From contig NZ_CANMAX010000001.1 of NCBI RefSeq assembly GCF_947495995.1, positions 248,001 to 312,000 of the forward strand: DNA of 64,000 bases, written 5' to 3'. This stretch comes from an uncultured Tenacibaculum sp. (GTDB lineage: Bacteria > Bacteroidota > Bacteroidia > Flavobacteriales > Flavobacteriaceae). Under the pieces are notes generated by a model. That model had not been told where the DNA came from, did not search any database, and saw only the letters and a list, made by a program, of their open reading frames with translations. How positions within the stretch are numbered: the first letter of the stretch is position 1; every line of letters begins with the position of its first letter. Below, in pieces: positions 18,254 through 26,364 of the stretch. The position numbers were made by a program, and so were the translations under genes.

Positions 18254-18593
18254 CTTCTTTTTCTGCATAATTATCAACTACAAAAACTCCCCAATCTGCA
18301 ATAGATTTTAAAATCGGAATTAGTGTTTCTCCGAATTCAGTCAAAGAATACTCTACTTTTAGTGGTGGTTTTGTAGAAAACACTTCCCGTTTAATCACTC
18401 CGTCTTCTTGCAATTGTTGTAACTGTAAACTTAAAGTTCTTTCAGTAACTGTACCCATTTTCTTTCTTAACTCGTTATATCTTAACTTACCTTCTATCAG
18501 ATAAAAAAGTATAACAGTTTTCCATTTTCCACCTATAATTCCCATGGTTACACTTGTACAACATGGATATTTCTTGCCGTTTACTGAATACAT
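18243..18593 (-). CDS. HxlR family transcriptional regulator
   Basis: The product is 116 residues, a winged-helix regulator of the HxlR/DUF24 family. IGGKWKTVILFYL, the recognition region LRYNELRKKMGTVTERTLSLQL and the wing segment LKVEYSLTEFG are all present. Two adjacent Cys precede the helix (KYPCCTSV), where redox- or aldehyde-sensing family members carry their switch Cys. It is divergent from the nitroreductase-SDR pair. A palindrome between the two units is the likely operator, so I infer that it controls those oxidoreductases. Confidence 0.92.
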   Translation of the reverse strand: MYSVNGKKYPCCTSVTMGIIGGKWKTVILFYLIEGKLRYNELRKKMGTVTERTLSLQLQQLQEDGVIKREVFSTKPPLKVEYSLTEFGETLIPILKSIADWGVFVVDNYAEKEETA

Positions 18594-18627
18594 AATATAA
18601 AATTTAAACTATCCTTTTTGACCGTTA

Positions 18628-18658
18628 TTGCGTGAATACAAAACTATAAATAATTTTG
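18628..18658 (+). promoter_or_regulatory. Promoter of the nitroreductase-SDR pair
   Basis: A TTG (18628-18630), a 20-base spacer and TAATTTTG (18651-18658) fit the Bacteroidota -33/-7 pattern. Transcription would start near 18664, inside the operator palindrome. Confidence 0.6.
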
Positions 18659-18660
18659 TA

Positions 18661-18677
18661 ACTATAATTTTTATAGT
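18661..18677. promoter_or_regulatory. Candidate HxlR operator
   Basis: ACTATAA-TTT-TTATAGT is a perfect 7-bp inverted repeat placed just after the -7 box, over the predicted start point. A further half site ACTATAA lies at 18643-18649, overlapping the spacer. Location and symmetry suit a repressor dimer. Confidence 0.55.
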
Positions 18678-18691
18678 AAAAAAATATTTTT

Positions 18692-19366
18692 ATGAGTTCT
18701 ACAAAAATCACTAAGGAAGATATTATAAACGCATTTCAGTTTAGACATGCAACGAAGGAATTCAATCCTGACAAAAAATTATCTGAAGATGAAATTAATT
18801 TCATTTTGCAAACTGCAAACTTGTCTCCAAGTTCATTTGGATTTGAACCTTGGCATTTTATTGTAGTTCAAGATAAAGAGTTACGTGAATTACTTAAACC
18901 TGTAGCTTGGGGCGCTCCTCTTAAATTAGACACAGCAAGTCATTTTGTTTTAGGTTTAAGCATGAAAGCACCAATGACAAAATGGGATAGTGATTACATT
19001 ATGAGAATGATGAAAGATGTAAAACAGCTTCCTGAAGATGTTATTGAAATGTATTCTAAGTTCTACAGAGAATTTCAAGAAAGAGATTTTAATCTAGATA
19101 CTGATAAAAAATTATTCGATTGGGCTTCAAAACAAACTTATATTGCTTTAGGAAATATGATGACCTCAGCTGCATTGGTTGGAATAGACAGTTGCCCTAT
19201 TGAAGGATTTCACCAAGAAAAAGTAGAACAATTACTACAAGAGAAATTTGATGTTGATACCGATAAATATGGCTTATCATACATGGTTGCATTCGGACAT
19301 AGAAAACAAGCGCCAGCACATGCAAAATCGAGAAGAGATTTTAATGAAATCGTTACTTGGAAGTAA
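18692..19366 (+). CDS. NAD(P)H-dependent nitroreductase family oxidoreductase
   Basis: The 224-residue FMN protein of the nitroreductase (NfsB-like) family begins with the typical FQFRHATKEFNPDKKLSEDE. PSSFGFEPWHFIVV binds the flavin, and a C-terminal segment VAFGHRK follows. It reduces nitro compounds or quinones with NAD(P)H; the natural substrate is not deducible. It is the first gene of a two-gene unit with an SDR and is divergent from an HxlR regulator, an arrangement common for electrophile- or quinone-responsive detoxification. Confidence 0.9.
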   Translation: MSSTKITKEDIINAFQFRHATKEFNPDKKLSEDEINFILQTANLSPSSFGFEPWHFIVVQDKELRELLKPVAWGAPLKLDTASHFVLGLSMKAPMTKWDSDYIMRMMKDVKQLPEDVIEMYSKFYREFQERDFNLDTDKKLFDWASKQTYIALGNMMTSAALVGIDSCPIEGFHQEKVEQLLQEKFDVDTDKYGLSYMVAFGHRKQAPAHAKSRRDFNEIVTWK

Positions 19367-19390
19367 GCATTCAATTTTAAAAATAGAAAA

Positions 19391-20197
19391 ATGAGTAAAA
19401 CAATATTAATAACTGGTAGTACCGATGGCATCGGTAAACTTACTGCTTTAAAGTTAGCTGAAAACGGACATCAAGTTTATATTCATGGACGAAACGAAAA
19501 CAAAGTTTCTAATGTTATTGAAGAGATAAAATCTGCAACAAAAAATCAGAAAGTTTTCGGTTTTATTGCTGATTTTTCTGACCTTAAGCAAATACTTAAT
19601 CTTAGCTTTAAGATTAAAAATGAAATAGATCAACTTGATGTATTAATTAATAATGCGGGAGTTTTTAAAAGCGCTACTCAAAAAAACGATGACGGTTTAG
19701 ATCTTAGATTTGTAGTAAATTATTTTGCTCCGTACATTTTAACTCAAGAACTAACTCCAACATTAAATAAAAGCGATTCTCCAAGAATTATTAGTTTGAG
19801 TTCTGCCGCACAGTCTGAAGTTTCACTAAAAGCTTTAGAAGGCAATACTGATTTAACAACTCAAGAAGCGTATGCGCAAAGTAAATTAGCTTTAACCATG
19901 TGGAGTTTCAATTATGCTAAAAATCATAAAAATATAAATACTATTGCTGTAAATCCTGGTTCGTTACTTAACACTAAAATGGTAAAAGAAGCTTACGGAA
20001 ATCATTGGTCTTCTGCAGATAAAGGAGCTAACATCCTTTATGATTTAGCTACTTTTGAAAAATTCAATGATAAATCAGGTTCTTATTTTGATAATGATCG
20101 AGGTGATTTTAACAATGCTCATCCTGATGCATACAATGAAGAAAAAATTAATTCACTATTATCAACAACAGAAACGATATTAGGAAAGCTTGTTTAA
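19391..20197 (+). CDS. Short-chain dehydrogenase/reductase
   Basis: The 268-residue classical SDR has the cofactor motif TGSTDGIG at the N-terminus, NNAG at the end of strand 4, catalytic Ser in IISLSSAAQ and YAQSK (Tyr and Lys of YxxxK). It lies 24 bases after the nitroreductase gene on the same strand, so it is probably in the same HxlR-controlled unit. The length and NAVNPGSLLNTKM segment resemble the retinol dehydrogenase/WWOX-like SDR branch. The substrate is unknown. Confidence 0.9.
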   Translation: MSKTILITGSTDGIGKLTALKLAENGHQVYIHGRNENKVSNVIEEIKSATKNQKVFGFIADFSDLKQILNLSFKIKNEIDQLDVLINNAGVFKSATQKNDDGLDLRFVVNYFAPYILTQELTPTLNKSDSPRIISLSSAAQSEVSLKALEGNTDLTTQEAYAQSKLALTMWSFNYAKNHKNINTIAVNPGSLLNTKMVKEAYGNHWSSADKGANILYDLATFEKFNDKSGSYFDNDRGDFNNAHPDAYNEEKINSLLSTTETILGKLV

Positions 20198-20221
20198 TTA
20201 AAATTACAAGTTTTCAAAAAA

Positions 20222-20944
20222 CTACATTTTCAAATAAAAATCTTTAGTAAGATTTACATAGGCATCAGTATACTGGTGCCTTTCTTTTTCTATTACAAGT
20301 TCTTCCTCAACTAATTCTTTAACTTCAAACGAAAACGCTAACAAACTTCTTTTCAATTCAGAATTAGCATTACCCCTAACCCTACAAATTCTATTTACCA
20401 ACAGTTTGTGTTCTTTTGCCAATTCAACAAAACTATTTTCTTCTTCAAATGGAACAATCACATTAAACTCACCTGTTTCACTTAATAGTTTTGAAACTCC
20501 TTTAATTAATTCCTCAAAAGATAATGATGTATTTGTGAACCTAGCTTTATTTCTTGATTCATCTTCAGAAAGAAACTCAGCGTTATAAAATGGTGGATTA
20601 GAAACAATAAGATCATAAACCTCTTCTTCTTCATGCATTTCTTCAGCAAATTCCTGAAAAGAAGCATGGTAACAGAATAAACGATCTCCCCAATCTGAGC
20701 GTTCAAAATTTTCTACAGATTGTTCGTATGCACCTTCGTCTAACTCGATCGCATCGATAGTCATCGCATCTGATCTTTGCGCTAACATTAATGCAATTAC
20801 TCCTGTACCTGAACCTATATCTAAAATTGAATCTAGATAAAAATCTGTTTTACACCAAGCACCTAATAAAACGGCATCTGTACCAATTTTCATTGCTGCT
20901 TTATCTTGATGAATTACAAATTCTTTGAACTTAAATGGCTTCAT
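20222..20944 (-). CDS. trmN6: TrmN6, tRNA1(Val) (adenine(37)-N6)-methyltransferase
   Basis: The 240-residue SAM-dependent methyltransferase has KIGTDAVLLGAWC, the SAM loop DIGSGTGVIALMLAQR and the N6-adenine catalytic motif SNPPFYN. It is a YfiC-type enzyme that methylates A37 next to the tRNA1Val anticodon. Its ATG overlaps the stop of a 44-codon membrane-protein gene (ATGA), and it ends a unit that also contains mnmD, so two tRNA-modifying enzymes are co-transcribed. Confidence 0.9.
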   Translation of the reverse strand: MKPFKFKEFVIHQDKAAMKIGTDAVLLGAWCKTDFYLDSILDIGSGTGVIALMLAQRSDAMTIDAIELDEGAYEQSVENFERSDWGDRLFCYHASFQEFAEEMHEEEEVYDLIVSNPPFYNAEFLSEDESRNKARFTNTSLSFEELIKGVSKLLSETGEFNVIVPFEEENSFVELAKEHKLLVNRICRVRGNANSELKRSLLAFSFEVKELVEEELVIEKERHQYTDAYVNLTKDFYLKM

Positions 20945-21075
20945 GAAAGAAAACGTGCTAAAATTGTATCTGCATTAAAAAACAAGTACAATACTAAGGC
21001 TAATAATATTACAAAAAATAGTCCTCGTTTTGAATTTGCTTTCTTCCTATTGTCATATCGTTTTTTAAACTCCAT
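20941..21075 (-). CDS. 44-residue single-span membrane protein
   Basis: A short frame from ATG at 21075 to TGA at 20941-20943 encodes a basic N-terminus (MEFKKRYDNRKKANSKRG), then one hydrophobic helix LFFVILLALVLYLFF and a short tail ADTILARFLS. Its TGA shares bases with the trmN6 ATG (ATGA), and it starts 26 bases after the mnmD stop on the same strand. Exact overlap, positive-inside charge and a clean helix support a real gene. No family was recognised. It may tether or simply be co-expressed with the tRNA methyltransferases. Confidence 0.65.
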   Translation of the reverse strand: MEFKKRYDNRKKANSKRGLFFVILLALVLYLFFNADTILARFLS

Positions 21076-21100
21076 TCGTTATTTAATTTTTAACGGTCTA

Positions 21101-21754
21101 TTATTTTTTTGTTGCTCTTAACATTTCTCTTTTACCTGGAGGGCCTGGTAATCTTTCTACCGTAAAACCAACAGCTTCCATAGCTCTTCTAACACTTCCT
21201 TTTGCTGCATATGTTACTAAAACACCGTCTTTTTTAGCAGCTATATACATTTTTTTAAAAATTGCTTCTGACCATAATTCTGGTTGTACTCTCGCTCCAA
21301 AAGCGTCGAAATATATAAGATCAAATGTGTCTTCATCTTCAATCTCTTCAAAGAACTGCTTTCTTTTTGTAAGAGAAAAGTCATTATCAATTTTTACTTT
21401 TTCTTCCCAAGGAGAATTATGAATTACTTCAAATTTATCTCTTGAACTTTCTGCTTTTAATTCAGCAACATAGTTCAATTTACCAACTTCATCTTCAGCT
21501 ATAGGATACGCTTCTACTCCAACATAATCAATTATAGAATTGTTTTCTAAATACGTAATAAAGCAGTTTAAACCTGTACCAAAACCAATTTCTAAAATAG
21601 AAATTGGTTTTGCGTTGAATAAATTTAATCCACTCTTTATAAATACATGATACGCTTCTTGAATCGCACCATGCTTTGAATGGTATTGTTCATTCCAATC
21701 AGGTAAATGGATAGTTGTAGAACCATCCGAAGTAATGATAATTTCTCTTTTCAA
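21101..21754 (-). CDS. mnmD: MnmD, 5-methylaminomethyl-2-thiouridine tRNA methyltransferase
   Basis: The 217-residue protein corresponds to the methyltransferase half of bifunctional MnmC. It has the family start TSDGSTTIHLPDWNEQYHSKHGA (motif near residues 8-30), SAM loop ILEIGFGTGLNCF, FDLIYFDAFG and the final RLPGPPGKREML. It catalyses the last methylation of mnm5s2U34 in tRNA. The separate oxidase half is not fused here, as is usual for stand-alone MnmD. It sits one base after the DUF4920 lipoprotein gene. Confidence 0.93.
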   Translation of the reverse strand: MKREIIITSDGSTTIHLPDWNEQYHSKHGAIQEAYHVFIKSGLNLFNAKPISILEIGFGTGLNCFITYLENNSIIDYVGVEAYPIAEDEVGKLNYVAELKAESSRDKFEVIHNSPWEEKVKIDNDFSLTKRKQFFEEIEDEDTFDLIYFDAFGARVQPELWSEAIFKKMYIAAKKDGVLVTYAAKGSVRRAMEAVGFTVERLPGPPGKREMLRATKK

Positions 21755-21755
21755 T

Positions 21756-22283
21756 TTACTTTAATAAAACTCCGTGAGCTAAAAATGCCATTTCTTTTTT
21801 AGGCTCAGTAATTTTTTCAATCTCTTCTTTAGATTTCCCTGCATCTTCTGCATAGTGACGTAATTCATCAACTGGAGTAACCTTTACAAAAGCTTTTCCT
21901 TCAACAATTACATCTTTACCTTGGCTATCTAATGGCATAAAGAATCCGTAATCTTTAAAACGTACCATAATCTCTTCTTCTTGAGACAATGGTAATTTCA
22001 TCCAACATCCTTTTTTAGAACAAACCTCATTAATTTTTGAAGCAAACTTTACAGTAACGGTATCTCCAATTTTTAAATCTTTGTAGTTCTTTAGTACGTC
22101 TTCTGTTGTTAATGCTGCTGCATCTGAAAGTTTTTCACCAAATAATTTTGGCTCTTCATTTTTAACTTCTGCTGTAACTTCTTTTTTAACTTCAGTAGAT
22201 TCTGTTGAAGTTTCTTTTTTTTCAGTTTTACAAGAAGTTAGTAATAAACCTGCGCTAAAAAAAGCAATAATTAAGTTTCTCAT
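21756..22283 (-). CDS. DUF4920 lipoprotein
   Basis: The product is 175 residues. A lipoprotein signal (AGLLLTSC, Cys about residue 18) leads into a Lys/Glu/Thr-rich linker. The DUF4920 domain follows with the conserved VCSKKGCWMKL Cys pair, a probable metal or redox site, and FMPLDSQGKDVIVEGKAFV. The domain folds as a small OB-like unit and its role is unknown. The gene leads the mnmD-small protein-trmN6 unit and has a -7 box 28 bases upstream. Confidence 0.85.
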   Translation of the reverse strand: MRNLIIAFFSAGLLLTSCKTEKKETSTESTEVKKEVTAEVKNEEPKLFGEKLSDAAALTTEDVLKNYKDLKIGDTVTVKFASKINEVCSKKGCWMKLPLSQEEEIMVRFKDYGFFMPLDSQGKDVIVEGKAFVKVTPVDELRHYAEDAGKSKEEIEKITEPKKEMAFLAHGVLLK

Positions 22284-22310
22284 TTACAATATTTTGAACA
22301 TAGTTTGCAA

Positions 22311-22318
22311 CAAAGATA
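22311..22318 (-). promoter_or_regulatory. -7 box of the DUF4920-mnmD-trmN6 unit
   Basis: The minus strand reads TATCTTTG, an exact TAnnTTTG match, 28 bases before the lipoprotein ATG. Confidence 0.45.
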
Positions 22319-22402
22319 CAATTTTGAGGTTTTTTTCCTCCATGGAATTAGAATTTAAGTGCAGTGTATTTCGTATTTTAGCGTAACCAAAAATTTTATT
22401 TT

Positions 22403-23467
22403 ATGAACTCATCTTCAAACATTAAAGTAACCCCAATACAAAATTCTAAAATTGACACTGTAGATTTTAATAATTTATCGTTTGGTACTGTCTTTACTGA
22501 TTATATGTTTGAATGTGATTATAAAAATGGTGAATGGCAAACTCCAGTTATTAAACCTTATGGAGAAATTTCTGTTGCGCCTTCTGCAAGAGTTTTTCAT
22601 TACGGACAAGCAGTTTTTGAAGGAATGAAAGCCTACAAAGACGAAAATGATGATATTTTCCTTTTTAGACCTGAAGAAAATTTTAATAGAATTAATAAAT
22701 CTTCTAGTCGTTTAGCAATTCCAGAATTTCCAAAAGAATTCTTTTTTGATGGTTTAACTCAATTATTAAATCTAGAAAAAGATTGGATTAAAAAAGGAAA
22801 AGGAAACTCAATGTATATTCGTCCGTTTGTTATTGCTACACAACCTGCAATATCTGCATCGCCAGCTAGTGAATACAAATTCATGATTATTTTATCTCCT
22901 GCACAAGCTTATTATGCTGGAGAAGTTCGTGTATTAATTGCACAAGAATATAGTAGAGCTGCTGACGGTGGAGTTGGTTTTGCTAAAGCTGCTGGTAATT
23001 ATGCGGCACAGTTTTACCCAACGAAATTAGCTCACGAAAAAGGATATCAACAAATTATTTGGACAGATGCAAACACTCATGAATACTTAGAAGAAGCAGG
23101 AACAATGAATGTTTTCTTCCGTATTAATGACACTCTTATTACTGCCCCTAATAATGATAGAATTTTAGATGGAATTACTCGTAAATCGGTAATCCAATTA
23201 GCAAAGGATAATGGTATTAAAGTTGAAATTAGACGCGTTTCTGTTTCAGAAATAAAAGAAGCTGCTAAAAACAATATTTTATTAGAAATTTTCGGTACAG
23301 GTACTGCCACAGTTATCAATCCGATTATTGGCTTTAGCCATAATGGAGAAGATTTTGATCTTCCTAAAGTTGAAGATTCTTTTGCTTCTAGTTTTAAAGA
23401 AGCTTTAACCAATATACAATACAATCTTGCTAAAGATCCGCACAATTGGCGATTAAAAATAAGCTAA
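22403..23467 (+). CDS. ilvE: Branched-chain amino acid aminotransferase
   Basis: This 354-residue fold-type IV PLP enzyme transfers amino groups between Leu/Ile/Val and 2-oxoglutarate. It has the longer class of bacterial/eukaryotic BCAT features: SARVFHYGQAVFEGMKAY, GGVGFAKAAGNYAAQ with the PLP-binding neighbourhood, EEAGTMNVFF and GTGTATVINPI. It is monocistronic, and no leader peptide or T-box-like element is seen in the 119 bases before it. Confidence 0.93.
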   Translation: MNSSSNIKVTPIQNSKIDTVDFNNLSFGTVFTDYMFECDYKNGEWQTPVIKPYGEISVAPSARVFHYGQAVFEGMKAYKDENDDIFLFRPEENFNRINKSSSRLAIPEFPKEFFFDGLTQLLNLEKDWIKKGKGNSMYIRPFVIATQPAISASPASEYKFMIILSPAQAYYAGEVRVLIAQEYSRAADGGVGFAKAAGNYAAQFYPTKLAHEKGYQQIIWTDANTHEYLEEAGTMNVFFRINDTLITAPNNDRILDGITRKSVIQLAKDNGIKVEIRRVSVSEIKEAAKNNILLEIFGTGTATVINPIIGFSHNGEDFDLPKVEDSFASSFKEALTNIQYNLAKDPHNWRLKIS

Positions 23468-23514
23468 AACCCAAGAATTAGTAACAATATAATAACACTT
23501 GTAGCTGATTTTTA

Positions 23515-23522
23515 TATATTTG
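23515..23522 (+). promoter_or_regulatory. -7 box for the redoxin-like gene
   Basis: TATATTTG matches TAnnTTTG, 25 bases before the ATG at 23548. Confidence 0.45.
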
Positions 23523-23547
23523 TTACAATGCAAAAGAAGCTATTAAG

Positions 23548-24465
23548 ATGAAGAACATAATTATTACACTTGTTACTATAGCAGCGGGATTCGGAATTAC
23601 ATACTATGTATTGGATAATGTTTTTGTTACAAAAAATATTACTCCAAGTACTGTTGCGACTTCAAATAACATTTCATCAAATACTTCTGATGAAGATAAC
23701 GACGGAGATTATAACGATGACGAGAGTCAAAATCAAGTTGACAATGAAATGTTCCCAGAAAATTTAAGCACACATCTTTCTTCTGTAGACAATTGGAATA
23801 GTTATTTTGAAGATAATGTTGACTTATCTAGTAGTTTTATTGCTTTAGATACTAGTGGAGAAGAGATTGATAAAGGAGATTTTTTATCTGAATTAACTTC
23901 TGGTCAGTATGCACCTATTAAATTATTAACTGGTGAGGAAATGTATCAATTATATAAATTGAGTGATTCACAAAACTTAATTGGTAATACAATTCAAGAA
24001 ACTGCAAAGATTACGCATTCATACTACTTAAAAGAAGGAACAAAATTAGCTGAATTTGATTTTGTTGATTTAAATGGAACTAAATTTTCTAGTGAGAATA
24101 CACAAGGAAAGATCATAATCATGAAGTGTTGGTATATTGATAATGAAGCTAGCATTGAAGAATTTAAAGAGCTTAACAAACTTTATGATGAGTATGAAGC
24201 TTATGAAGATGTTATGTTTTTAAGCTTAGCTTTTGATCAACCTAGTAGACTTAAAACCTTTTTGACTGAAAATGAATTCAGGTACCCTGTAATCGCGAAT
24301 CAAAAGAATTTCATAGAAAATAAAATAGAAACCTCTCACTTTCCTACACATCTTATTATTGATGAAGAAGGATACATCGAAAAAATGGCAAGTAGTGTAG
24401 ATGAGCTTAAAGATGCATTAGAAAAAATGTCTGCCCCAGACATTAGCGACGAAATGGATCAATAA
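23548..24465 (+). CDS. Membrane-anchored redoxin-fold protein lacking CxxC
   Basis: The product is 305 residues. An N-terminal hydrophobic anchor (IIITLVTIAAGFGITYYVL) is followed by a Ser/Asp/Glu-rich spacer and then, from about residue 170, a TlpA/AhpC-like thioredoxin fold (LAEFDFVDLNGTKFSSEN, GKIIIMKCWYIDNEAS, HFPTHLIIDEEGYIEKM). Where TlpA proteins have WCxxC, this one reads KCWYIDNEA, so only one Cys remains upstream of the normal site. The cis-Pro region (HFPTHLI) is kept. It may be a chaperone-like or redox-inactive relative. Confidence 0.75.
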   Translation: MKNIIITLVTIAAGFGITYYVLDNVFVTKNITPSTVATSNNISSNTSDEDNDGDYNDDESQNQVDNEMFPENLSTHLSSVDNWNSYFEDNVDLSSSFIALDTSGEEIDKGDFLSELTSGQYAPIKLLTGEEMYQLYKLSDSQNLIGNTIQETAKITHSYYLKEGTKLAEFDFVDLNGTKFSSENTQGKIIIMKCWYIDNEASIEEFKELNKLYDEYEAYEDVMFLSLAFDQPSRLKTFLTENEFRYPVIANQKNFIENKIETSHFPTHLIIDEEGYIEKMASSVDELKDALEKMSAPDISDEMDQ

Positions 24466-24486
24466 GCTATAGTGATTCTACTTTTT

Positions 24487-24873
24487 TTATTTCTCTAACA
24501 CTTCTTTAATCTTTGGCTTAAAGTAATTAGGTCCTTTCATTACTTTTCCGTCTTCTCTGTAAATAGGTTTTCCATCTTCTCCTAATTTACTCATGTTGCT
24601 TCGTTGAATTTCTTCAAAAACTTCGTCTATTTTATATTGCATGCCATGCTCTATAATCGTACCACACAATATATACAACATATCACCTAAAGCATCTGCA
24701 GTTTCAACTAAATCATTATTATTTACTGCTTCTAAATACTCTTCATTTTCTTCTTTCATTAAATTAAAACGAAGTAATTTTCTATCTTCTCCTATATCTA
24801 CTTTCGGAGCTTCATTCATTCCTAAACCAAAAGCTGTATGAAAAGCTTTTACTGCTTGTATTTTTTCTTTCAT
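24487..24873 (-). CDS. MazG/HisE-like nucleoside triphosphate pyrophosphohydrolase
   Basis: This 128-residue all-alpha protein has the metal-binding EExxE...ExxD pattern (KEENEEYLEA at about residues 40-49, ETADALGDMLYI at about 57-68) of the phosphoribosyl-ATP pyrophosphohydrolase/MazG superfamily. The C-terminal ANFKP-type end (NYFKPKIKEVL) suits the small PRA-PH-like branch. It probably hydrolyses a nucleotide triphosphate to monophosphate as house-cleaning. It ends a three-gene minus-strand run with HAD and SDR genes. Confidence 0.82.
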   Translation of the reverse strand: MKEKIQAVKAFHTAFGLGMNEAPKVDIGEDRKLLRFNLMKEENEEYLEAVNNNDLVETADALGDMLYILCGTIIEHGMQYKIDEVFEEIQRSNMSKLGEDGKPIYREDGKVMKGPNYFKPKIKEVLEK

Positions 24874-24891
24874 TACTTTGTGAATTGTACT

Positions 24892-25572
24892 TTAGTTAAT
24901 ATTAAATATTTTCTCTGCTTTTTCAATATCAAAATCTTCCCAATCAGAAATACAATATTGAACATTTTGCTTTTTAAAATCTGCTAAATTTTTCTCATTT
25001 ACGCCTACAAAATGTAAGTCTAAATTTTTAGCTGTGGTGACATCCCATAATCCATCACCAAAAGATATTACGTGTTCAAAATCATCTACCTCATAATACT
25101 TTTTAGCTTTTTCTATTGCTGAAGCTACAATCTCTTCTCTTGTATAAATAGTATTTGAAGTTTCTAATAATTTTTCTGAAAACGTTATTTCGGCTTGCTC
25201 TAATTTTAAAAGCGCTGGTTTTAATAATGAACCTGTCGCAAAACAAACTCCGTAAGTAGTTTCATGAATTAAAAAATCAACTACTTTTCTAGCTCCAGTA
25301 ATTTCTTTAGAATCAGGATGAATTAAAAAACGATTGGTCATTACTTCTTCAAAATCATTCAAAAGATCTAAAGAGAAATGTTTATTAAATGTTTTCTCGT
25401 AATTCGTTTTTATAATGTAGCTATCAGTCGCATTTGCATAATTTCTCCAATCTGTATCTACATTATCAATACCAATATTTTTCATTCCAAACAACAAAGC
25501 ATCAATATGCTTTTGATCACTACTTGTTAAGGTATCATCTATATCAAAAACAATTAAGTTCTTTTTTTTCAT
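24892..25572 (-). CDS. HAD family hydrolase
   Basis: The product is 226 residues with HAD motif I FDIDDTLTSS at the N-terminus, a small helical cap, motif II ATGS, a motif III Lys region and motif IV FGDGLWD. It is a cytoplasmic phosphatase of the phosphoglycolate phosphatase/beta-phosphoglucomutase type; the substrate cannot be told. It lies 3 bases after the SDR gene and 18 before the MazG-like gene, all on one strand. Confidence 0.87.
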   Translation of the reverse strand: MKKKNLIVFDIDDTLTSSDQKHIDALLFGMKNIGIDNVDTDWRNYANATDSYIIKTNYEKTFNKHFSLDLLNDFEEVMTNRFLIHPDSKEITGARKVVDFLIHETTYGVCFATGSLLKPALLKLEQAEITFSEKLLETSNTIYTREEIVASAIEKAKKYYEVDDFEHVISFGDGLWDVTTAKNLDLHFVGVNEKNLADFKKQNVQYCISDWEDFDIEKAEKIFNIN

Positions 25573-25575
25573 GTC

Positions 25576-26298
25576 TTATATTACTTTTTTTAGCAACCAA
25601 CCTGGCACTAATTTTAAAACTAACGCAATAATACTCCAACGTTTTGAAATATATGCTACTCGTTTCTTTCTTTTAATCGCTTTGAATATTTGCTTTGTCG
25701 CTTTTTCTAAAGAAACCATCCAAAAAATTCCATCGCCCAAAGCCATGGCTGTATCTACAAAACCAGGACGAATATCTGTAACAAATACTTTATTTGTATT
25801 GATCGTCTTTGTTTTGACATACAAACTTTCAAGATATGATTTCTGATATGCTTTAGAAGCAAAATAAGCTGGAGCTGCTCTATTTCCTCTAATAGAAGCT
25901 ATAGAAGAAATACCAATTAAATGGCCAAATCCTTGTTCTCGAAACAAATTATAAGCCAAATCATACAATTTTGTACAACCTAAAACATTTGTCAGAATAG
26001 TTTCTTCTTCTTTATCCCAATCTAATTTTGGATTTACATGACCAGTTCCAGAAGACTGAATTACAATATCTATTTGACCAAACTCTTCTACTATTTCTTT
26101 AAATACTTTTTCAACCTCATCTACTTTTTGAATATCATTTTGTTTAATTACAACATGATTAGGATACATCTCAGCTATTTCTTGTAACTTCTCTAATCTT
26201 CTTCCTGTAACAGCCACTTTACAATCTTCTTTCACAAAAGATTCTAGTAAAGCTTTTCCTATCCCTGATGTTCCTCCAAAAATGACTACTTTTTTCAT
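25576..26298 (-). CDS. Short-chain dehydrogenase/reductase behind a palindromic operator
   Basis: The 240-residue SDR has cofactor motif GGTSGIGK, QSSGTG in place of NNAG, catalytic Ser in GISSIASIRG, and YFASKAYQKS (Tyr/Lys). The C-terminus has a hydrophobic, basic segment (SIIALVLKLVPGWLLKKVI) that could lie on the membrane, as in DltE-like or sterol-type SDRs. A perfect 17-bp palindrome lies 22 bases before the start codon. The substrate is unknown. Confidence 0.88.
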   Translation of the reverse strand: MKKVVIFGGTSGIGKALLESFVKEDCKVAVTGRRLEKLQEIAEMYPNHVVIKQNDIQKVDEVEKVFKEIVEEFGQIDIVIQSSGTGHVNPKLDWDKEEETILTNVLGCTKLYDLAYNLFREQGFGHLIGISSIASIRGNRAAPAYFASKAYQKSYLESLYVKTKTINTNKVFVTDIRPGFVDTAMALGDGIFWMVSLEKATKQIFKAIKRKKRVAYISKRWSIIALVLKLVPGWLLKKVI

Positions 26299-26306
26299 TT
26301 ATTTAG

Positions 26307-26314
26307 TACTTTTG
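26307..26314 (+). promoter_or_regulatory. -7 box toward the 70-residue membrane protein
   Basis: TACTTTTG matches TAnnTTTG on the plus strand, 50 bases before the ATG at 26365. Confidence 0.35.
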
Positions 26315-26319
26315 TTAAA

Positions 26320-26336
26320 TGTACAAAGTTTGTACA
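26320..26336. promoter_or_regulatory. Perfect 17-bp palindrome, probable operator
   Basis: TGTACAAA-G-TTTGTACA has 8-bp perfect arms around one base. It lies in the 66-base divergent region of the SDR and the small membrane-protein genes, overlapping a -7-like TACATTTA on the minus strand. The symmetry and TGTACA ends suit a dimeric repressor. MerR-type light/B12 regulators (LitR/CarH) use similar TGTACA sites, but this link is speculation. Confidence 0.5.
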
Positions 26337-26364
26337 CTCACTAATACATTTAATACGTTTATTT

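Noticed and set aside
22284..22402. Attenuator or leader peptide before ilvE.
   Set aside because: No Leu/Ile/Val-rich short frame and no terminator hairpin occur in the 119 bases.
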